In this document: positions 61,200 to 64,000 of the stretch, in pieces
How positions within the stretch are numbered: position 1 is the stretch's first letter
Layout of the letters: each line of letters begins with the position of its first letter
Translations under genes and position numbers: made by a program
Assembly (NCBI GenBank): GCA_029204225.1
Contig: CM055107.1
Span: 2,757,923 to 2,821,922, forward strand
DNA: 64,000 nucleotides
Direction: 5' to 3'
DNA from: Diphasiastrum complanatum
Lineage: Eukaryota; Streptophyta; Lycopodiopsida; Lycopodiales; Lycopodiaceae
The notes under the pieces: generated by a model
Database searches by the model: none
What the model was told of the DNA's origin: nothing
Seen by the model: only the letters and a program-made list of their open reading frames with translations

Positions 61200-62542
61200 C
61201 TACAAAAGTAATGACAAATTGGACACCAACAATCTTGACTGACTTGTCTTCCACCATGCCCTTAGGTCGACAATAGACTGATCTACCAACTTAATTGCAA
61301 AAGTTACAAATTTCAACTTCATAAGCCCCCACTTGGTGCACAATTTCATAGAGATCAGATTGAATCCAGACATGCCATCTATGACAACTTCCTCTCGATC
61401 AAAATACTTATGTCGAATCGGCAGGTTGATATTCATTTGTTCACTTTCCTAGGCAGCCCATACATTAAGTACTTCATTTGATCCTTCAAATCCCACACAA
61501 TATAGTGGTTCCCTTTGGTTCTTGGTCTCGATTTTAGTTGAACTATCATCTAACACTTCCGTAGCATGAGGTACCAATCGTAAGAATTCTCCCAATGTAA
61601 TATCCATCTTGCTAGACAAAATATTCATGATTAACTTTGTTTGCGACACCTTAGTTTTGTCATCTTAAATGGCTCTTCACGGTGATGCAATTGGGTATTG
61701 ACATCAGTCATGTGATGAGATATATGCAAAGGATAAGGTAAATCTGTAGGTATCATATGTATAGAAGGAATCGACACTGCAGCTCTAGCATTCTCCAAGA
61801 CTTCTTCCACTTGGAAGTCTTTAATTCATTGTCTCATCTTGTGGTATTTCTTTTTCTTAGAATTGAGATTCAGATAGACCCCAAATATAGTAAGTAAATC
61901 AGTGACCAGTACAAATTCTGCAGATGGTGGTTTAACAACAACTTCTTTCTGCTTTTAAGCTCTTGTGACAACCATAACTAGTGCAGCAAGTTCGCTAGAT
62001 TTTTGTGGAATAGGACAAACTGTTGGTCGTGGTTTGATAGTAATAATGTTCAATGGAGTAGCTACTGGTGGTGGCTTTAATGTAGTTGGGTAGTCTTTAT
62101 GGCAATGCCCATATTCACGACAAAAAAGATTGTATTGGCCTTTGTTTGGACATTCTACAATTTGATGATTTTCTCCGCACCCAAAGCATCCAAGTGGCAC
62201 TCTAGTCCATTGTTTATAATGTTGTTGTTGCATAGCAGCATAAATTGCATATTCCTCTTGAGTTCCCAACTCTTGTTCTGAAGCATAATTCCACCGGTCT
62301 TGGCTCGATAAAGCTTCTAGTTCCATCATGTTTGCATGAGGTGCTTACTATCCTGGTGGAGTAGGTAAAGCTAATGGTTTTGGAAATCCAAGGCCATGCA
62401 CCTTACCATCTGGTGCTTTCTGCTTTAGTCCTTTGTGAAAACCATACTTGTGATAATTTTGTTGAATAATCCGGGGATTAAAGGAACAAAAAATAGTTTT
62501 GTGTCCATTTGAGTTGCACAAATGACAATGAGTATCAACCAT
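61200..62542 (-). pseudogene. Gypsy gag zinc knuckles and protease
   Basis: Minus-strand start of the element: a CCHC knuckle CHLCNSNGHKTIFC (62542-62348); a second Cys cluster (FGCGENHQIVECPNKGQYNL then FCREYGHCHKDY, 62329-61955) homologous to that at 22750; a linker; a frame with SKMDITLGEFLRLVPHATEV (61649-61449); and the protease (REEVVIDGMSGFNLISMKLC, 61436-61200). The active-site glycine is changed (DGMSG instead of DGGSG). Frames are broken by several stops. It is cut upstream by a plus-strand LTR at 62572. Confidence 0.85.
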
Positions 62543-62571
62543 TTGCCTCTTCGTTCATGGTGTGATTACCC

Positions 62572-63316
62572 TGTTGAAGGGTTTGCAGATCCCAAGGCAA
62601 CCCTAACCCTAGTTAATAAGTGAGAGGGATTTGGCACCCTGCGTGTGTAAGTCCAACCCAATGATCACATAGTTATTTGATTAATTAGAATGTTAATAAA
62701 AGGACTTTAGGCCTTTTTGCATGACTTTTAATGTCGCAAGGCCTAAATGTCAAGTTAGTGAATAAAGTTGGGTTTCCCTCCAATTTTGATGGTTCCCACT
62801 CTTTTTTAAATTTGAATAAAAAGAGAGGCAAGACGGGACCAATAGGATTCAGAGGCCAGGGTCCTCCTCTTTACTATAAAAAGGGACCAACTCGAGTTGC
62901 TCCTCATGTTCATTTCCTCATTTCAATGAAGCAGATTGGTTCTCTTTAGAAGTGGATTGATGAATGTCCTTAACGTTTCCTCTCTTTTCCTCATTTCTCA
63001 TGCTTTCTTTGGGTTTTACTAATTGTTGGATCTGATCATTATTGGGATTGCTATTTCTTATGCTTTTTGTGAGAGAGAAAGGGAGAGAGAGAAGAGTAGG
63101 TTTCTATCATTGTTGTGGATTTAGGGTTAATGGATGTTAGTGTTAATGCTTAGTGTTAATGGATGTTAGTGTTAGATCCTCCATTCATGTTGAAATCTGA
63201 ACTATACTATTGCTCTCATGGGAACGAACCTCCGCGTGACAACTAACTCCGTCTCTTTGATGCTAGATTGACTAGATCTTGGATTCAGGTTAGGCAAGGA
63301 AAGAAACCCACTACAA
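62572..63316 (+). mobile_element. Gypsy 5' LTR (tRNA-Asp family)
   Basis: 745 bp, TGTTGAAGGG...ACTACA, with the primer site four bases further on. Two more copies of this LTR family, both minus-strand, are at 13535-14241 and 59890-60067. ACTATAAAAAGGG at about 62873-62885 is a likely TATA box. GA-rich run at 63069-63095. Confidence 0.9.
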
Positions 63317-63320
63317 TTTT

Positions 63321-63338
63321 GGCGCCGTTTCCGGGGAG
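63321..63338 (+). promoter_or_regulatory. Primer binding site (tRNA-Asp type)
   Basis: TGGCGCCGTTTCCGGGGA differs by one base from the sequence complementary to the tRNA-Asp 3' end used by Athila/Tat-type gypsy elements. Confidence 0.88.
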
Positions 63339-64000
63339 CTATGCCAATTTTTCAGTTTGCGGCATGTTTGGCTGATGGTTAGCTTGCATTAGGCATCTTG
63401 TCGTGGCATGAATAGTGTTAGATCTGCATTTTAGGGTTAGTTTGGGATTGATTTTGCTTTATTTGAGTGGATTTGCTTGTTTTAAATCTAATCTGATTAT
63501 TAAACAGGAAAAGCTATTCAGATCACCAATCTTAAGATCCATTTGGATCTGATATATCAGAGAAAATAACAAAAATCGGTCAAATCTGTCAAATTTGGTC
63601 AAAAAGAGACAAAAAGCGTCATCAGAGCCCATAACTTTTTTCCTCAATTAAAAAAATGAATGGAAATCAGTGTTTGCCATCTGTGTAATTCACCTGACCA
63701 TGACACTGCCTTTTGCAACTTCAACCCTCGGATAATTCAGCAACGGTATGCCTAGATGGGATATCGAAATCCACAGTATGGAGGCAATCTAGCAGCAAGA
63801 CTACGACAATCTACTCTTGGATACCCGGAACGTCTAGCTTTGCCTACCCCACCAAAACACTCTGCTCCTCCTGCCAATTTGATGGAACAAGAACCTTACG
63901 GAAGTGCTGAGCAATGGAGCTATGGTAATGATCAAGAAGGTGGATCTTCAGAACAATATGCCATTTATGTTGCCGCTCAACAACAAGCCTCGAGAAATTG
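63339..64000 (+). pseudogene. Gypsy leader and gag start, cut by window end
   Basis: After a leader without motifs, 63675-63716 encodes a complete CCHC knuckle (CHLCNSPDHDTAFC) followed by NFNPRIIQQRYA and a TAG stop at 63753-63755. The same frame goes on with YRNPQYGGNLAARLRQSTLG and later EQYAIYVAAQQQASRN to the window edge. It corresponds block by block to the minus-strand copy at 62542-62250. The element continues beyond the window, so whether pol is intact is unknown. Confidence 0.82.

Overview
The window is nuclear DNA of a land plant with a large, repeat-rich genome. The only well-supported host gene belongs to the plant-specific VAN3-binding/FORKED-LIKE family. The LTR retrotransposons use plant-type primer sites (initiator tRNA-Met for copia and the chromovirus, tRNA-Asp for the other gypsy family). 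Long introns, deep nesting of elements and long GA/CT microsatellites fit a fern, cycad or other gymnosperm better than a compact angiosperm, but the sequence alone does not settle the lineage.

Layout. 0-2.4 kb: plus-strand hAT transposase relic followed by GC-rich unidentified sequence. 2.6-6.1 kb: minus-strand LINE relic (endonuclease, reverse transcriptase, zinc finger) whose 3' end abuts a 240-bp TA/GA microsatellite. 6.4-8.3 kb: tandem repeats, a CT tract, an unidentified ORF and the repeat-bearing leader of a minus-strand copia-type element. 9.6-11.8 kb: minus-strand copia fragment (LTR, PBS, gag, protease). 11.8-18.8 kb: mostly unassigned sequence with a gypsy solo LTR at 13.5-14.2 kb. 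18.8-23.9 kb: a patchwork of gypsy pieces in both orientations around a minus-strand copia 3' end. 23.9-27.2 kb: unassigned, with a diverged repeat. 27.7-34.7 kb: the six-exon minus-strand FORKED-LIKE gene, reading frame intact across all joins (432 codons). 35-39.4 kb: promoter, then unassigned DNA. 39.5-46.65 kb: a gag-less Ty3/gypsy chromovirus that shares its downstream LTR with a second, non-coding internal region and a partial third LTR. 46.65-49.9 kb: unassigned. 49.9-50.7 kb: copia remnant and a cluster of short palindromes. 51.2-53.5 kb: minus-strand CACTA transposase relic. 54.2-59.9 kb: a copia element inserted in an older copia relic, with an unusual repeat-filled leader. 59.9-64 kb: two head-to-head copies of the tRNA-Asp-primed gypsy family.

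Almost everything outside the FORKED-LIKE gene is transposon-derived, and none of the transposon genes is intact. Recurrent themes are GA/CT microsatellites growing inside or at the ends of elements, and tandem repeats in copia leaders. No bacterial-type system, CRISPR array or RNA gene was seen.
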